From NCBI GenBank assembly GCA_963783785.1, contig CAWAOQ010000008.1, positions 62,001-126,000 of the forward strand: DNA of 64,000 nt, in the 5' to 3' direction. Numbering within the stretch: position 1 is the first letter of the stretch; each line of letters opens with the position of its first letter. Source of the DNA: CADEEN01 sp963783785 (GTDB lineage Bacteria; Pseudomonadota; Gammaproteobacteria; Burkholderiales; Burkholderiaceae_C). Below the pieces are notes generated by a model, which made no database searches, was not told where the DNA came from, and was given only the letters and a program-made list of their open reading frames with translations. Position numbers and translations under genes: made by a program. This document shows positions 40,230-48,930 of this stretch, in pieces.

Positions 40230-41426
40230 ATGGCCTCGACGGCGCTGCGCACCCAGGTCGCCATCGTCGGCGCCGGCCCCTCGGGGCTGCTGCTGGGCCA
40301 GTTGCTGCACAAGGCCGGCGTCGACAACGTCATCGTCGAGCGGCAGAGCGCCGACTACGTGCTCGGCCGCATCCGCGCCGGCGTGCTCGAGCAGACCACG
40401 GTCGACTTGCTCGACCAGGCCGGTGTCGGCGCGCGCATGCATGCCGAGGGCATGGTGCACCACGGCTTCGAGCTGTGCTTCGGCGGCGCGCGCCACCGCA
40501 TCGATCTGCAGGGCCTCACCGGCGGCAAGCAGGTGATGGTCTACGGGCAGACCGAGGTCACGCGCGACCTGATGGCCGCGCGCGCGGCGGCGGGGCTGGC
40601 CACGGTCTACGAGGCCAGCGATGTCGCGCCGCACGATTTCGACGGCACCGCGCCACGCCTGACCTACAGCCATGATGGCCGGCCGCACGAGTTGCGCTCG
40701 GACTTCATCGCCGGCTGCGACGGCTACCACGGCGCGTGTCGCGCCAGCGTGCCGCCGCATTCGCTGGCCATCTTCGAGAAGGTCTATCCGTTCGGCTGGC
40801 TGGGGGTGCTGGCCGACACGCCGCCGGTGTCGCCCGAGCTGATCTACTCGAACCACGAGCGCGGCTTCGCGCTGTGCTCGATGCGCTCGCCGACACGCAC
40901 GCGCTACTACGTGCAGTGCTCGCTGCACGACAAGGTCGAGGATTGGAGCGACCAGATGTTCTGGGACGAGTTGCGCCGTCGCCTGGACCCTGCCGCCGCC
41001 GAATCGCTGGTCACCGGCCCGTCGATCGAGAAGAGCATTGCCCCGCTGCGCAGCTTCGTGGCCGAGCCGATGCGCTTCGGTCGCCTGTTCCTGGCCGGCG
41101 ACGCAGCGCACATCGTGCCGCCCACCGGCGCCAAGGGCCTGAACCTGGCCGCCTCCGACGTGCACTACCTGTCGCGGGCGTTGATCGAACACTACGCCGA
41201 CCAGAGCGATGCCGGCATCGACCACTACTCGGCGCGCTGCCTGGCGCGCATCTGGAAGGCCGAGCGCTTCTCGTGGTGGATGACCTCGCTGCTGCACAAG
41301 TTTCCCGAGGCCGGCGCCATCGGGCAGCGGCTGCAACGCGCCGAGCTCGACTACCTGGTCGGCTCGCGCGCCGCGGCGACGGCACTGGCCGAGAACTACG
41401 TCGGCTTGCCGTTCGACAACGCCTGA
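40230..41426 (+). CDS. pobA: 4-hydroxybenzoate 3-monooxygenase
   Basis: A 398-residue class A flavoprotein monooxygenase making protocatechuate from 4-hydroxybenzoate. FAD-binding GAGPSGLLLGQLL (from residue 14), DG motif GCDGYHG, and GDAAHIVPPTGAKGLNLA are present. The ERQSADYVLGRIRAGVLEQT stretch keeps the Arg, Gln and Tyr (R38, Q39, Y43) that in Pseudomonas PobA favour NADPH. Length matches PobA (394 aa). Its stop overlaps the MFS start (TGATG at 41424-41428). No pobR or pca genes adjoin. Confidence 0.95.
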   Translation: MASTALRTQVAIVGAGPSGLLLGQLLHKAGVDNVIVERQSADYVLGRIRAGVLEQTTVDLLDQAGVGARMHAEGMVHHGFELCFGGARHRIDLQGLTGGKQVMVYGQTEVTRDLMAARAAAGLATVYEASDVAPHDFDGTAPRLTYSHDGRPHELRSDFIAGCDGYHGACRASVPPHSLAIFEKVYPFGWLGVLADTPPVSPELIYSNHERGFALCSMRSPTRTRYYVQCSLHDKVEDWSDQMFWDELRRRLDPAAAESLVTGPSIEKSIAPLRSFVAEPMRFGRLFLAGDAAHIVPPTGAKGLNLAASDVHYLSRALIEHYADQSDAGIDHYSARCLARIWKAERFSWWMTSLLHKFPEAGAIGQRLQRAELDYLVGSRAAATALAENYVGLPFDNA

Positions 41427-43045
41427 TGACCCTGCTGCGCCAGCTCGCAGGCGCCCCCGCGCTGGCGCCGCTGAAGGACCGCACCTTCCGCATGCTGTGG
41501 CTGGCCTGGCTGGCCGCCAACATGACGATGTGGATGAACGACGTGGCGGCGGCCTGGCTGATGACCACGCTGACCACCAGCCCGGTGATGGTGGCGCTGG
41601 TGCAGACGGCCTCGACGCTGCCGGTGTTCCTGCTCGGGCTGCCCAGCGGCGCGATGGCCGACATCCTCGACCGCCGGCGCTACTTCGCCACGACCCAGCT
41701 GTGGGTCTCGATCAACGCGCTGGTGCTGGCGGCACTGTCTCTGGCCGATGCCCTGACGGCCAACCTGCTGCTGGTGCTGACCTTCGTCAACGGCATCGGC
41801 CTGGCGATGCGCTGGCCGGTGTTCGCGGCCATCGTGCCCGACGTGGTGCCGCGCGCGCAGCTCTCGCCGGCGATTGCACTCAACGGCATCGCGATGAACC
41901 TGTCGCGGGTCATCGGCCCGGTGCTGGCGGGCGCATTGCTGGCGGTGTTCAGCAGCGCGGCGGTGTTCGTGCTCAACGCGCTGCTGGCCGGCATCGCGTT
42001 CACGCTGATCCTGCGCTGGAAGCACCAACCCAAGGCCAGCGCGCTGCCGGGCGAACGCTTCGTCGGCGCCATGCGCGTCGGCCTGAACTACGCGCTGCAA
42101 TCGCCGCGGCTGAAGGTCATCCTGCTGCGCGTGTTCCTGTTCTTCCTGCAGTCCACCGCGTTGCTGGCGCTGCTGCCGCTGGTGGCCAGGCGGCTGCACG
42201 GCGGCGGGCCGGGCACCTTCACGGTGATGCTGGCGTGCCTGGGCCTGGGCGCCATCTTCGCGGCGTTTCGCTTCCCGCACTGGCGCGCGCGCTACTCGCG
42301 CGACCAGTTCGTGCTGGTGGGCACGTTGGTGCAGGCCGCGCTGGCGGTGCTGATCGTCTACGTGCCCGAGCTGTGGCTGGCGCTGCCGGCGATGGCGCTG
42401 GTCGGCATGGCCTGGATCTCGGTGGCCAACTCGCTGACGATCTCGGCACAGATGGCGCTGCCCGACTGGGTGCGCGCGCGCGGCATGTCGATCTACCAGA
42501 TGGCACTGATGGGCGGCTCGGCAGCCGGCTCGCTGCTGTGGGGCTGGGTGGCCGACTGGACCAGCGTGGCCACCTCGGTGGCGTGCGCATCGGTGTTCGG
42601 CGTGGTGGTGTTGGTGGCGCTGCGCCGGCTGACGATCGAGGGCGGCGCCGATCCCGACTTCAGCCCGGCGCCGCTGGCCAACACCATCGAGCCGCCGGTC
42701 GGCGTCGAGGCCGAGGACGGGCCGGTGATGGTGACGGTGGAGTACCTGATCGACCCGGCGCGCGCCGCCGAGTTCGCCGAGGTCATGCAGCGCACCCGCC
42801 GTGCACGCCTGCGCCAGGGTGCGCTGTCGTGGGGGCTGTTCCGCGACGCGGCCCAGCCCAGCCGCGTGATCGAGTACTTCGTCGACGAGAACTGGGTCGA
42901 GCACCAGCGCCGGCTCGAACGGTTCTCGGCGTTCGATGCCGGCTTGCGCGAACAGCGGCTGGCGTTTCATCTCGGCGACGAACCGCCTCGCGTCAAGCGC
43001 TTCGTCGCGCAGTCGCTGGACCTGCCGCCAGACCTGCCTGCCTGA
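41426..43045 (+). CDS. MFS exporter (EntS-like) fused to an antibiotic-biosynthesis-monooxygenase-like domain
   Basis: A 539-residue protein. Residues ~1-405 are a 10-12 helix MFS transporter of the EntS/MFS_3 type (FRMLWLAWLAANMTMWMNDV, GLPSGAMADILDRRRYF, VIGPVLAGALLAVFSSAAVF). Residues ~430-535 are soluble and ferredoxin-like: PVMVTVEYLIDPARAAEFAE, QGALSWGLFRDAAQPSRVIE and YFVDENWVEHQRRLERF, resembling the ABM/DUF4286-type fold. Such MFS-ABM fusions occur in other proteobacteria but have no assigned role. Coupled to pobA by a 1-bp overlap. Confidence 0.85.
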   Translation: MTLLRQLAGAPALAPLKDRTFRMLWLAWLAANMTMWMNDVAAAWLMTTLTTSPVMVALVQTASTLPVFLLGLPSGAMADILDRRRYFATTQLWVSINALVLAALSLADALTANLLLVLTFVNGIGLAMRWPVFAAIVPDVVPRAQLSPAIALNGIAMNLSRVIGPVLAGALLAVFSSAAVFVLNALLAGIAFTLILRWKHQPKASALPGERFVGAMRVGLNYALQSPRLKVILLRVFLFFLQSTALLALLPLVARRLHGGGPGTFTVMLACLGLGAIFAAFRFPHWRARYSRDQFVLVGTLVQAALAVLIVYVPELWLALPAMALVGMAWISVANSLTISAQMALPDWVRARGMSIYQMALMGGSAAGSLLWGWVADWTSVATSVACASVFGVVVLVALRRLTIEGGADPDFSPAPLANTIEPPVGVEAEDGPVMVTVEYLIDPARAAEFAEVMQRTRRARLRQGALSWGLFRDAAQPSRVIEYFVDENWVEHQRRLERFSAFDAGLREQRLAFHLGDEPPRVKRFVAQSLDLPPDLPA

Positions 43046-43097
43046 ATCGGGGTGCGATGATCGCCGCTGATTCGAGCCCAACCCGCCCCCTGCAACC

Positions 43098-44720
43098 ATG
43101 AAGCAATTCGACTACAGCCAACCCTATGCCAGCGCCCGGTTGCCGGTGTTCGCTCGCAACATCGTCGCCACCTCGCACCCGCTCGCGGCGCAAGCCGGCC
43201 TGCGCATGCTGGCTGCCGGCGGCAATGCGGTGGACGCCGCGATCGCCACTGCCGCGTGCATGACGATCGTGGAGCCGTGCAGCAACGGCCTGGGCTCCGA
43301 CGCGTTCTGCATCCTGTGGGACGGCGCGCGGCTGCACGGCCTCAACGCCAGCGGCCCGGCGCCAGCGGCATGGACACGCGACTACTTCGTGCGCAAGTAC
43401 GGCGACGGCGCCACCGCACCGCCACAGCGCGGCTGGGATTCGGTCAGCGTGCCAGGCGCGATCGCCGCGTGGGCTGCGCTGTCGCAGCGCTTCGGCAAGT
43501 TGCCGTTCGCCGACCTGATGGCCCCGGCGGCCGACATCGCCGAGCGCGGCTATGCGGTGCCGGTGGTGGTGCAGCAGAAGTGGACGATGGCGTCGAAGGT
43601 GGCCGACCTGGTCACCGGCCCGGGCTACGCCGAGACCTTCCTGCCCAACGGCCGCCCGCCCGCGGTCGGCGAGCGTTTCACGATGCCGCATGCGGCGCGT
43701 GCGTTGCGGCTGATCGGGGCGACCCGGGGCGAAGCTTTCTATCGTGGCGAGATCGCCGCGGCCCTCGCGGCCTGGGCGCGCCGGCATGGCGGTGCAATGA
43801 CCGCGGCCGATCTGGCGGACTACCGGCCCGAATGGGTCGAGCCGCTGGCGCAGGACTATCGTGGCCACACGCTGCACGAGATCCCGCCCAACGGCCAGGG
43901 CATGGCGGCGCAGATGGCGCTGGGCATGCTCGAGCACTTCGACCTGGCGTCGCTGCCGATCGACGGCGCGGCCAGCCAACACCTGCAGATCGAGGCGATG
44001 AAGCTGGCGTTCGCCGATGTCTACCGCTTCGTGGCCGATCCGCGACACATGGAGGGCCCGGCGTCGATGCTGCTCGATGCGCAGTACCTGGCCTCGCGCG
44101 CCAGGCTGATCGACCCGCAGCGCGCGCAGGTCTTCGGCCCGGGTTACGGCATCAAGGGCGGCACGATCTACCTCAGCGCCGCCGATGAGAGCGGCATGAT
44201 GGTCAGCTTCATCCAGAGCAACTACATGGGCTTTGGCTCGGGCGTGGTCGAGCCGACATTCGGCGTCAGCCTGCAGAACCGCGGCCACGGTTTCTCGCTC
44301 GACGCGAAGAGCCCGAATGTCGTCGCGCCGGGCAAGCGACCGTTCCACACCATCATCCCCGGCTTCCTGACGAAGGGCGGCCGGCCGCTGATGAGCTTTG
44401 GCGTGATGGGCGGCAACATGCAACCGCAGGGCCACATCCAGACGCTGGTGCGCATGCTCGACCACGGCCAGAACCTGCAGGCGGCCTGCGATGCGCCGCG
44501 CTGGCGCTTCAACCACGGGCTGGAGATCAACGTCGAGCGCGCGATGCCCGCCGCCACGCGCGATGCGCTGAGCGCGATGGGGCACCAGATCGTCGGCCTC
44601 GACGACAGCTACATGGATTTCGGTGCCGGCCAGTTCATCTGGCGCCTGGGCGACCCGGCGATCGAGGGCTACGTGGCGGCGAGCGATCCCCGGCGCGACG
44701 GCGCCGCGGTGGGCTTCTGA
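43098..44720 (+). CDS. Gamma-glutamyltransferase family protein (cytoplasmic type)
   Basis: A 540-residue Ntn-hydrolase. Motifs: ATSHPLAAQAGLRMLAAGGN with AVDAAIATAAC, GLNASGPAPAAW, EIPPNGQGMAAQMALGMLE, the autocleavage site GGTIYLSAADESG (Thr nucleophile after cleavage), and GVMGGNMQPQGHIQ. No signal peptide is present, unlike periplasmic Ggt, so it may be a cytoplasmic gamma-glutamyl hydrolase or acylase. Substrate unknown. 52 bp downstream of the MFS gene. Undamaged. Confidence 0.9.
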   Translation: MKQFDYSQPYASARLPVFARNIVATSHPLAAQAGLRMLAAGGNAVDAAIATAACMTIVEPCSNGLGSDAFCILWDGARLHGLNASGPAPAAWTRDYFVRKYGDGATAPPQRGWDSVSVPGAIAAWAALSQRFGKLPFADLMAPAADIAERGYAVPVVVQQKWTMASKVADLVTGPGYAETFLPNGRPPAVGERFTMPHAARALRLIGATRGEAFYRGEIAAALAAWARRHGGAMTAADLADYRPEWVEPLAQDYRGHTLHEIPPNGQGMAAQMALGMLEHFDLASLPIDGAASQHLQIEAMKLAFADVYRFVADPRHMEGPASMLLDAQYLASRARLIDPQRAQVFGPGYGIKGGTIYLSAADESGMMVSFIQSNYMGFGSGVVEPTFGVSLQNRGHGFSLDAKSPNVVAPGKRPFHTIIPGFLTKGGRPLMSFGVMGGNMQPQGHIQTLVRMLDHGQNLQAACDAPRWRFNHGLEINVERAMPAATRDALSAMGHQIVGLDDSYMDFGAGQFIWRLGDPAIEGYVAASDPRRDGAAVGF

Positions 44721-44742
44721 CGTTGCGCGCGGGCCGGCCTCG

Positions 44743-45636
44743 GTGAGCGAAACCCCGGCCGCGCGCGTGCTGCCTGGCCTGGCGCTGGCCACGCTGGGGG
44801 CGATCGCGTTCTCGGGCAAGGCGATCCTGGCCAAGCTGATGTACCGGCATGGCGTCGACGCGGTGCAGGTCATCTTCTGGCGCATGCTGCTGGCGCTGCC
44901 GCTGTTCCTGGCGCTGGCGTGGTGGGCCGGGCGCGGCAAGCCGGCATTCAGCGCGCGCGAATGGCGCACCGTCGCCGGGCTGGGCTTTTGCGGCTACTAC
45001 CTGGCCAGCCTGCTCGACTTCATGGGCCTGCAGTACATCAGCGCCGGACTCGAGCGGCTGATCCTCTACCTGAACCCGACGCTGGTGCTGTTGCTGTCGG
45101 TGGTGTTGCTCGGCAAGCGGCTGTCGGCGCGGCAGGCGGTGGCGATGGTGCTGAGCTATGCCGGCGTGGCGGTGGTCTTCGGCCAGGAACTGCACCTGGC
45201 GGGCACGCATGCCGCGCTCGGCGCCTCGCTGGTCCTGGCCAGCGCGGTGAGCTATGCGGTCTACCTGGTCTACAGCGGGCTGTGGGTGCAACGCCTCGGG
45301 GCCCTGCGCCTGACCGGTGCCGCCACCAGCGTGGCCAGCGTGCTGTGCATCGTGCAGCTGTTCGTGCTGCGGCCGCCGTCGGCCGCACTGGTGCCCGAGC
45401 CCGTGCTGTGGCTGTCGCTGGCCAATGCCACGGTGTGCACCTTTGCGCCGGTGCTGATGGTGATGATGGCCATCGAGCGCATCGGCGCCACGCTGTCGGC
45501 GCAGGCCGGCATGGTCGGACCGATGAGTACGGTACTGTTGGGCGTGTGGCTGCTCGGTGAGCCGTTCACGCCGTGGGTGGTGGCCGGCACCGTGCTGGTC
45601 CTGGCCGGGGTCGGATTGTTGGCGAAATGGAGGTGA
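44743..45636 (+). CDS. EamA/DMT-superfamily transporter
   Basis: About 297 residues with ten membrane helices and two EamA repeats. Begins at GTG 44743 (SETPAARVLPGLALATLGAI); no strong ribosome site, so the start is tentative. Motifs: FSGKAILAKLMYRHGVDAVQ, FMGLQYISAGLERLILYLNP, and in repeat two MSTVLLGVWLLGEPFTPW. Likely exports or imports a small metabolite; the substrate cannot be inferred. Between the GGT-family gene and the SDR, all in the same direction. Confidence 0.87.
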   Translation: MSETPAARVLPGLALATLGAIAFSGKAILAKLMYRHGVDAVQVIFWRMLLALPLFLALAWWAGRGKPAFSAREWRTVAGLGFCGYYLASLLDFMGLQYISAGLERLILYLNPTLVLLLSVVLLGKRLSARQAVAMVLSYAGVAVVFGQELHLAGTHAALGASLVLASAVSYAVYLVYSGLWVQRLGALRLTGAATSVASVLCIVQLFVLRPPSAALVPEPVLWLSLANATVCTFAPVLMVMMAIERIGATLSAQAGMVGPMSTVLLGVWLLGEPFTPWVVAGTVLVLAGVGLLAKWR

Positions 45637-45640
45637 CGAG

Positions 45641-46429
45641 ATGGACATGGGCATCGCGGGCAAGTGGGCGCTGGTGTGCGCCGCCAGCAAGGGGCTGGGC
45701 AAGGGCTGCGCCACGGCGCTGGTGCAGGAGGGCGTCAACGTCGTCATCACCGCGCGCGGCGCCGAGGCGTTGCACGCGACAGCCGACGAGTTGCGGGCGC
45801 TGAACGCCGCCATCGAGGTGCGCGCGGTGGCCGGTGACATCACCAGTGCCGAAGGCCGCGCTGCGGCGCTGGCGGCGGCGCCGCAGGTCGACATCCTCGT
45901 CAACAACGCCGGCGGGCCGCCGCCCGGCGATTTCCGCGACTGGGATCGCGAGGCCTGGATCAAGGCCATCGACGCCAACATGCTGACGCCGATCGAGCTG
46001 ATGAAGGCCACGGTGGACGCGATGGCCGCGCGTGGCTATGGCCGCGTCGTCAACATCACCTCGGGTGCGGTGAAGGCGCCGATCGACGTGCTGGGACTCT
46101 CCAATGGCGCGCGCTCGGGCCTCACCGGTTTCGTTGCCGGGCTGGCGCGACAGAGCCGGCTGGCCAGTCGCAACGTCACGATCAACAACCTGCTGCCGGG
46201 CTTCTTCGACACCGACCGCATCCGCTCGACGCTGGCGGCCACGGCGACCAAGAGCGGCAAGAGCATCGAGGAAGTGATGGACACGCGCCGCGCCACGATC
46301 CCGGCGCGACGGCTGGGTACCGCACAGGAGTTCGGCGCCGCCTGCGCCTTTCTGTGCAGCGCGCAGGCGGGCTACATCACCGGCCAGAACTGGCTGCTCG
46401 ACGGCGGCGGCTACCCCGGGACCTTCTAG
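45641..46429 (+). CDS. Divergent SDR-family protein lacking the canonical YxxxK
   Basis: A 262-residue SDR. Cofactor motif CAASKGLGKGCATALV replaces TGxxxGxG with an Ala-Ala-Ser start, NNAGGPPPGDF is present, and ITSGAVKAPIDVLGLSNGAR occupies the active-site position. The Tyr and Lys of Y-x3-K are replaced: Ser-Asn-Gly-Ala-Arg stands there. It ends with SAQAGYITGQNWLLDGGGYP as usual. This LSNxxR-type branch is widespread but its chemistry is unclear; it may be a non-redox or Tyr-independent enzyme. ATG 45641, 4 bp after the EamA gene stop. Confidence 0.88.
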   Translation: MDMGIAGKWALVCAASKGLGKGCATALVQEGVNVVITARGAEALHATADELRALNAAIEVRAVAGDITSAEGRAAALAAAPQVDILVNNAGGPPPGDFRDWDREAWIKAIDANMLTPIELMKATVDAMAARGYGRVVNITSGAVKAPIDVLGLSNGARSGLTGFVAGLARQSRLASRNVTINNLLPGFFDTDRIRSTLAATATKSGKSIEEVMDTRRATIPARRLGTAQEFGAACAFLCSAQAGYITGQNWLLDGGGYPGTF

Positions 46430-46430
46430 C

Positions 46431-47032
46431 GGATCGAATCCCGCGCGGCTCGTCGCGGCCGGGATGCGGCTCAGGCGCTGCTGGCGCTCGAGCGCGGCGG
46501 CTTCGCCGATCATCGTGCGACCGAGCGATTGCGTCGAGTCGACGGCGCGGCCCGGGAACGGGCGGCGGCGCTCGATGCGATGCTGCTTGCGCTGGTCCCA
46601 GGTGTGCGGGCCGGTGACGTCCGAGGCGTCGAGCAGCGACCTGGCCGCTGCAGGGGTCAGTTGCCGATGCTGCGGCAGGTGGCGCGAAAACGGCCAGCGC
46701 GATTCGGCCTGGATCTCCGACCACGACACGCTTCGTTCACTGACCCAGTAGATGCAGTTGCGCTGCGACCAATAGGCCTGGCGCTCGAACAGCACGCGGC
46801 CCGCGATGCCCGACGCCGCGCCAAGCCACACCACCCGGTCGGGCAATTCAAAGATGGCTGCACGGACCTGGCCAGGGGAGTCGCCTTCGTCGGCATGCAC
46901 GAGCGTGACGCGGCCAATGTCGTCGGCCCGCAGGTGATCGATCAATTCGTCGCCGCGGGTGACGACGATTTCATCGCCCTGCCAATTGCTGCGCAGCGGC
47001 GTTTCCCTGATCTTGAAAGGGGCCCAGTGCAT
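46431..47032 (-). CDS. Unrecognised protein, C-terminal end unresolved
   Basis: A likely coding stretch from ATG 47032: MHWAPFKIRETPLRSNWQGD, then LRADDIGRVTLVHADEGD, AAIFELPDRVVWLGAASGIA, LFERQAYWSQRNCIYWVSER and PHTWDQRKQHRIERRRPFPG. The composition is protein-like with no membrane segments. The frame stays open past 46429 into the antisense of the SDR gene, so the real stop is probably hidden by a one-base error; a +1 shift would meet TGA at 46471-46473 or TAG at 46426-46428. An upstream ATG at 47096 is also possible. I do not recognise the family. Confidence 0.45.
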
Positions 47033-47269
47033 GTCGATCCTCCACAGCCGCTGGCCGGGGTGCGATCCCAAAGCTGCCTTGGCAGCAAGCGCCATGCGGG
47101 GAACGGATGTTGTTACTAACTTATACCGGCTGCAAGAGGGTGATACCGCAGGCCGCCGGAAACTGACGCCAATACACAACAGTGTTTACCCCGGCGCGGA
47201 GCGGCTCGATGACGGCGCACGAGCCGCTGGCCGGTCGGCAGAAGACGATCCACAGCGTGGATCGAGGAT
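47033..47269. other. Intergenic stretch, less GC-rich than its surroundings
   Basis: About 237 bp between the unrecognised gene and the ABC permease. It holds the least GC-rich patch of the area (around 47107-47126), including a TATAAG on the minus strand (47125-47120) that could be a -10 element for the unrecognised gene, though no good -35 lies 17 bp upstream. I see no RNA gene, repeat or convincing small open frame in it. Confidence 0.35.
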
Positions 47270-48022
47270 CTATCGCCCGCGCAAATGTGCCGGCGCTTCG
47301 AGCCGCTTGGCCAGCGTCGACAGCACCAGCGTCAGCACCAGGTACACCGCCGAGATCAGCAGGTAGGGCTCCCAGTAGCGCGAGTACGCGCCGGCGACGG
47401 TGCGTGCGGCCAGCGCCAGTTCGGCCAGCCCGATGGCCGAGACCAGCGACGAGTCCTTGATCAGCGTGACGCCTTCGTTGACCAGCGCAGGCACCATGCG
47501 CCGGAAGGCCTGCGGCAGCACCACGAAGCGCATCGCCTGGGCGTGGGTCAGGCCGACGCTGTAGGCGGCCTGCGTCTGGCCGCGGTGAATGCTCTGGATG
47601 CCGGCGCGGAAGATCTCGCTGATGTAGGCGCCGGCGTTGAGCGTCAGCGCCAGCGCGCCCGAGAAGAATGCGCCGTGCTCCTGGCGGAAGGTGCGCGCGA
47701 CGTCGCCGCTCATCAACAGGCCGCCGTCGGGATGGACCAATGCCGGCATCAACGCGAAGTGCACCAGCAGGATCTGCACGAACAGCGGCGTGCCGCGGAA
47801 GAACGTGACGTAGCCGATGGTGATCCAGCGCGCCAGCCTGAGGCTCCAGGCGAGCACGGGCGATGCGGGCGTCGGCGCATCGGCCGAACTGCTGACGAGG
47901 CCGAAAGTGACGCCGAGCAGCAGCCCGGCGCCGATCGCCACCAGCGTCAGCTCGATCGTCATCCAGAGGCCGCTGACGAACAGCGGCCCGTAGCCGGCGA
48001 GGATCTCCCAGCGAAGATCCAT
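47270..48022 (-). CDS. Polar amino acid ABC transporter permease
   Basis: A 250-residue HisM-type permease. Five or so membrane helices start GLWMTIELTLVAIGAGLLLG. The signature EAA loop contains YSVGLTHAQAMRFVVLPQAF, and FFRGTPLFVQILLVHF and LVNEGVTLIKDSSLVSAIG are typical of the His/Glu/Tcy family. It pairs with the binding lipoprotein 12 bp upstream. No ATP-binding gene follows, so the ATPase must be encoded elsewhere or be shared. Confidence 0.94.
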   Translation of the reverse strand: MDLRWEILAGYGPLFVSGLWMTIELTLVAIGAGLLLGVTFGLVSSSADAPTPASPVLAWSLRLARWITIGYVTFFRGTPLFVQILLVHFALMPALVHPDGGLLMSGDVARTFRQEHGAFFSGALALTLNAGAYISEIFRAGIQSIHRGQTQAAYSVGLTHAQAMRFVVLPQAFRRMVPALVNEGVTLIKDSSLVSAIGLAELALAARTVAGAYSRYWEPYLLISAVYLVLTLVLSTLAKRLEAPAHLRGR

Positions 48023-48034
48023 CGCCGTGCCCCT

Positions 48035-48895
48035 CTACTTCGAGGCCGCGGAGGCGGGCGCCGCGGCGGCGCCGGCAGGGGCGCCGAAGTACTGCGCGAA
48101 GATCTTGTCGTAGGTGCCGTCGGCCTTGATGCCGGCCAGGCCCTGGTTGACCTTGGCGAGCAGTTCGGCATTGCCCTTCTTCAGCGCGATGCCGTATTGC
48201 TCCGCGGTGAACGACGTGTCGGCCACGGTCTTGAACTTGGCGCCGGCGTTGTTGGCCACGTAGTGGATCACCACGCCGTTGTCGGCGACGACGGCATCGA
48301 CGCCGCCCGACTCCAGCTCTTTCAGCGCCAGCGGCGTCGACTCGAAACGCTTGATCGCGGTGCTGGTCTTGCCGAGCAGCTTGGTCACCGCTTCGTCGCC
48401 GGTGGTGCCGGTCTGCACACCGACCTTGAGCTTCTTCAGGTCGTCGAACTTGGCGACCTTGCTGCCGTCCTTCACCGCGATCAGCTGCACCGCGTCGAAG
48501 TAGGGCGTGCTGAAGTCCATCGTCTGCTTGCGCTCGTCGGTGATCGTCACCGCCGAGACCACCATGTCGCGATCGCCCTGGCCGAGGGCATTGAAGATGC
48601 CTTCCCATGGGGTGTTGACGAACTTGACCTCGATGCCGGCCTTGGCGGCGACGGCTTTGACGACGTCGATGTCGAAGCCGACGATCTCGCCCTTTTCGTT
48701 CTGCGACTCGAACGGCGCATAGGCGGCGTCGGTGCCGACGACATAGACCCTGGCGGGTGCGGCCGGTGCCGAGGCAGGTGCCGCGGCGGCAGGCGCCGGG
48801 GCGGGCGGGGCTTCCTTCTTGCCGCAGGCGGCGAGCAGCAGGCCGGCGGCCAGGAGGCCGGCGGATTGCAGGAACTGGCGGGTCGTCGTGCGCAT
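48035..48895 (-). CDS. Amino acid ABC transporter substrate-binding lipoprotein
   Basis: A 286-residue SBP family 3 protein. Signal peptide with lipobox LLAAC near residue 24, then an Ala/Pro linker. The binding domain shows YVVGTDAAYAPFESQNEKGE, IVGFDIDVVKAVAAKAGIEV, WEGIFNALGQGDRDMVVSAV and TITDERKQTMDFSTPYFDAV. The ligand is probably a polar or cationic amino acid. A C-terminal Ala-rich extension follows the domain. The permease gene lies 12 bp downstream. Confidence 0.94.
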   Translation of the reverse strand: MRTTTRQFLQSAGLLAAGLLLAACGKKEAPPAPAPAAAAPASAPAAPARVYVVGTDAAYAPFESQNEKGEIVGFDIDVVKAVAAKAGIEVKFVNTPWEGIFNALGQGDRDMVVSAVTITDERKQTMDFSTPYFDAVQLIAVKDGSKVAKFDDLKKLKVGVQTGTTGDEAVTKLLGKTSTAIKRFESTPLALKELESGGVDAVVADNGVVIHYVANNAGAKFKTVADTSFTAEQYGIALKKGNAELLAKVNQGLAGIKADGTYDKIFAQYFGAPAGAAAAPASAASK

Positions 48896-48930
48896 GCGGC
48901 GGTCCTTGCGGTTCTTGAAAGTCGCAAAGT

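Noticed and set aside
46440..46467. Imperfect inverted repeat after the divergent SDR gene
   Set aside because: The arms (ATCCCG.../...CGGGAT) pair only with mismatches and no T-run follows; too weak to call a terminator.
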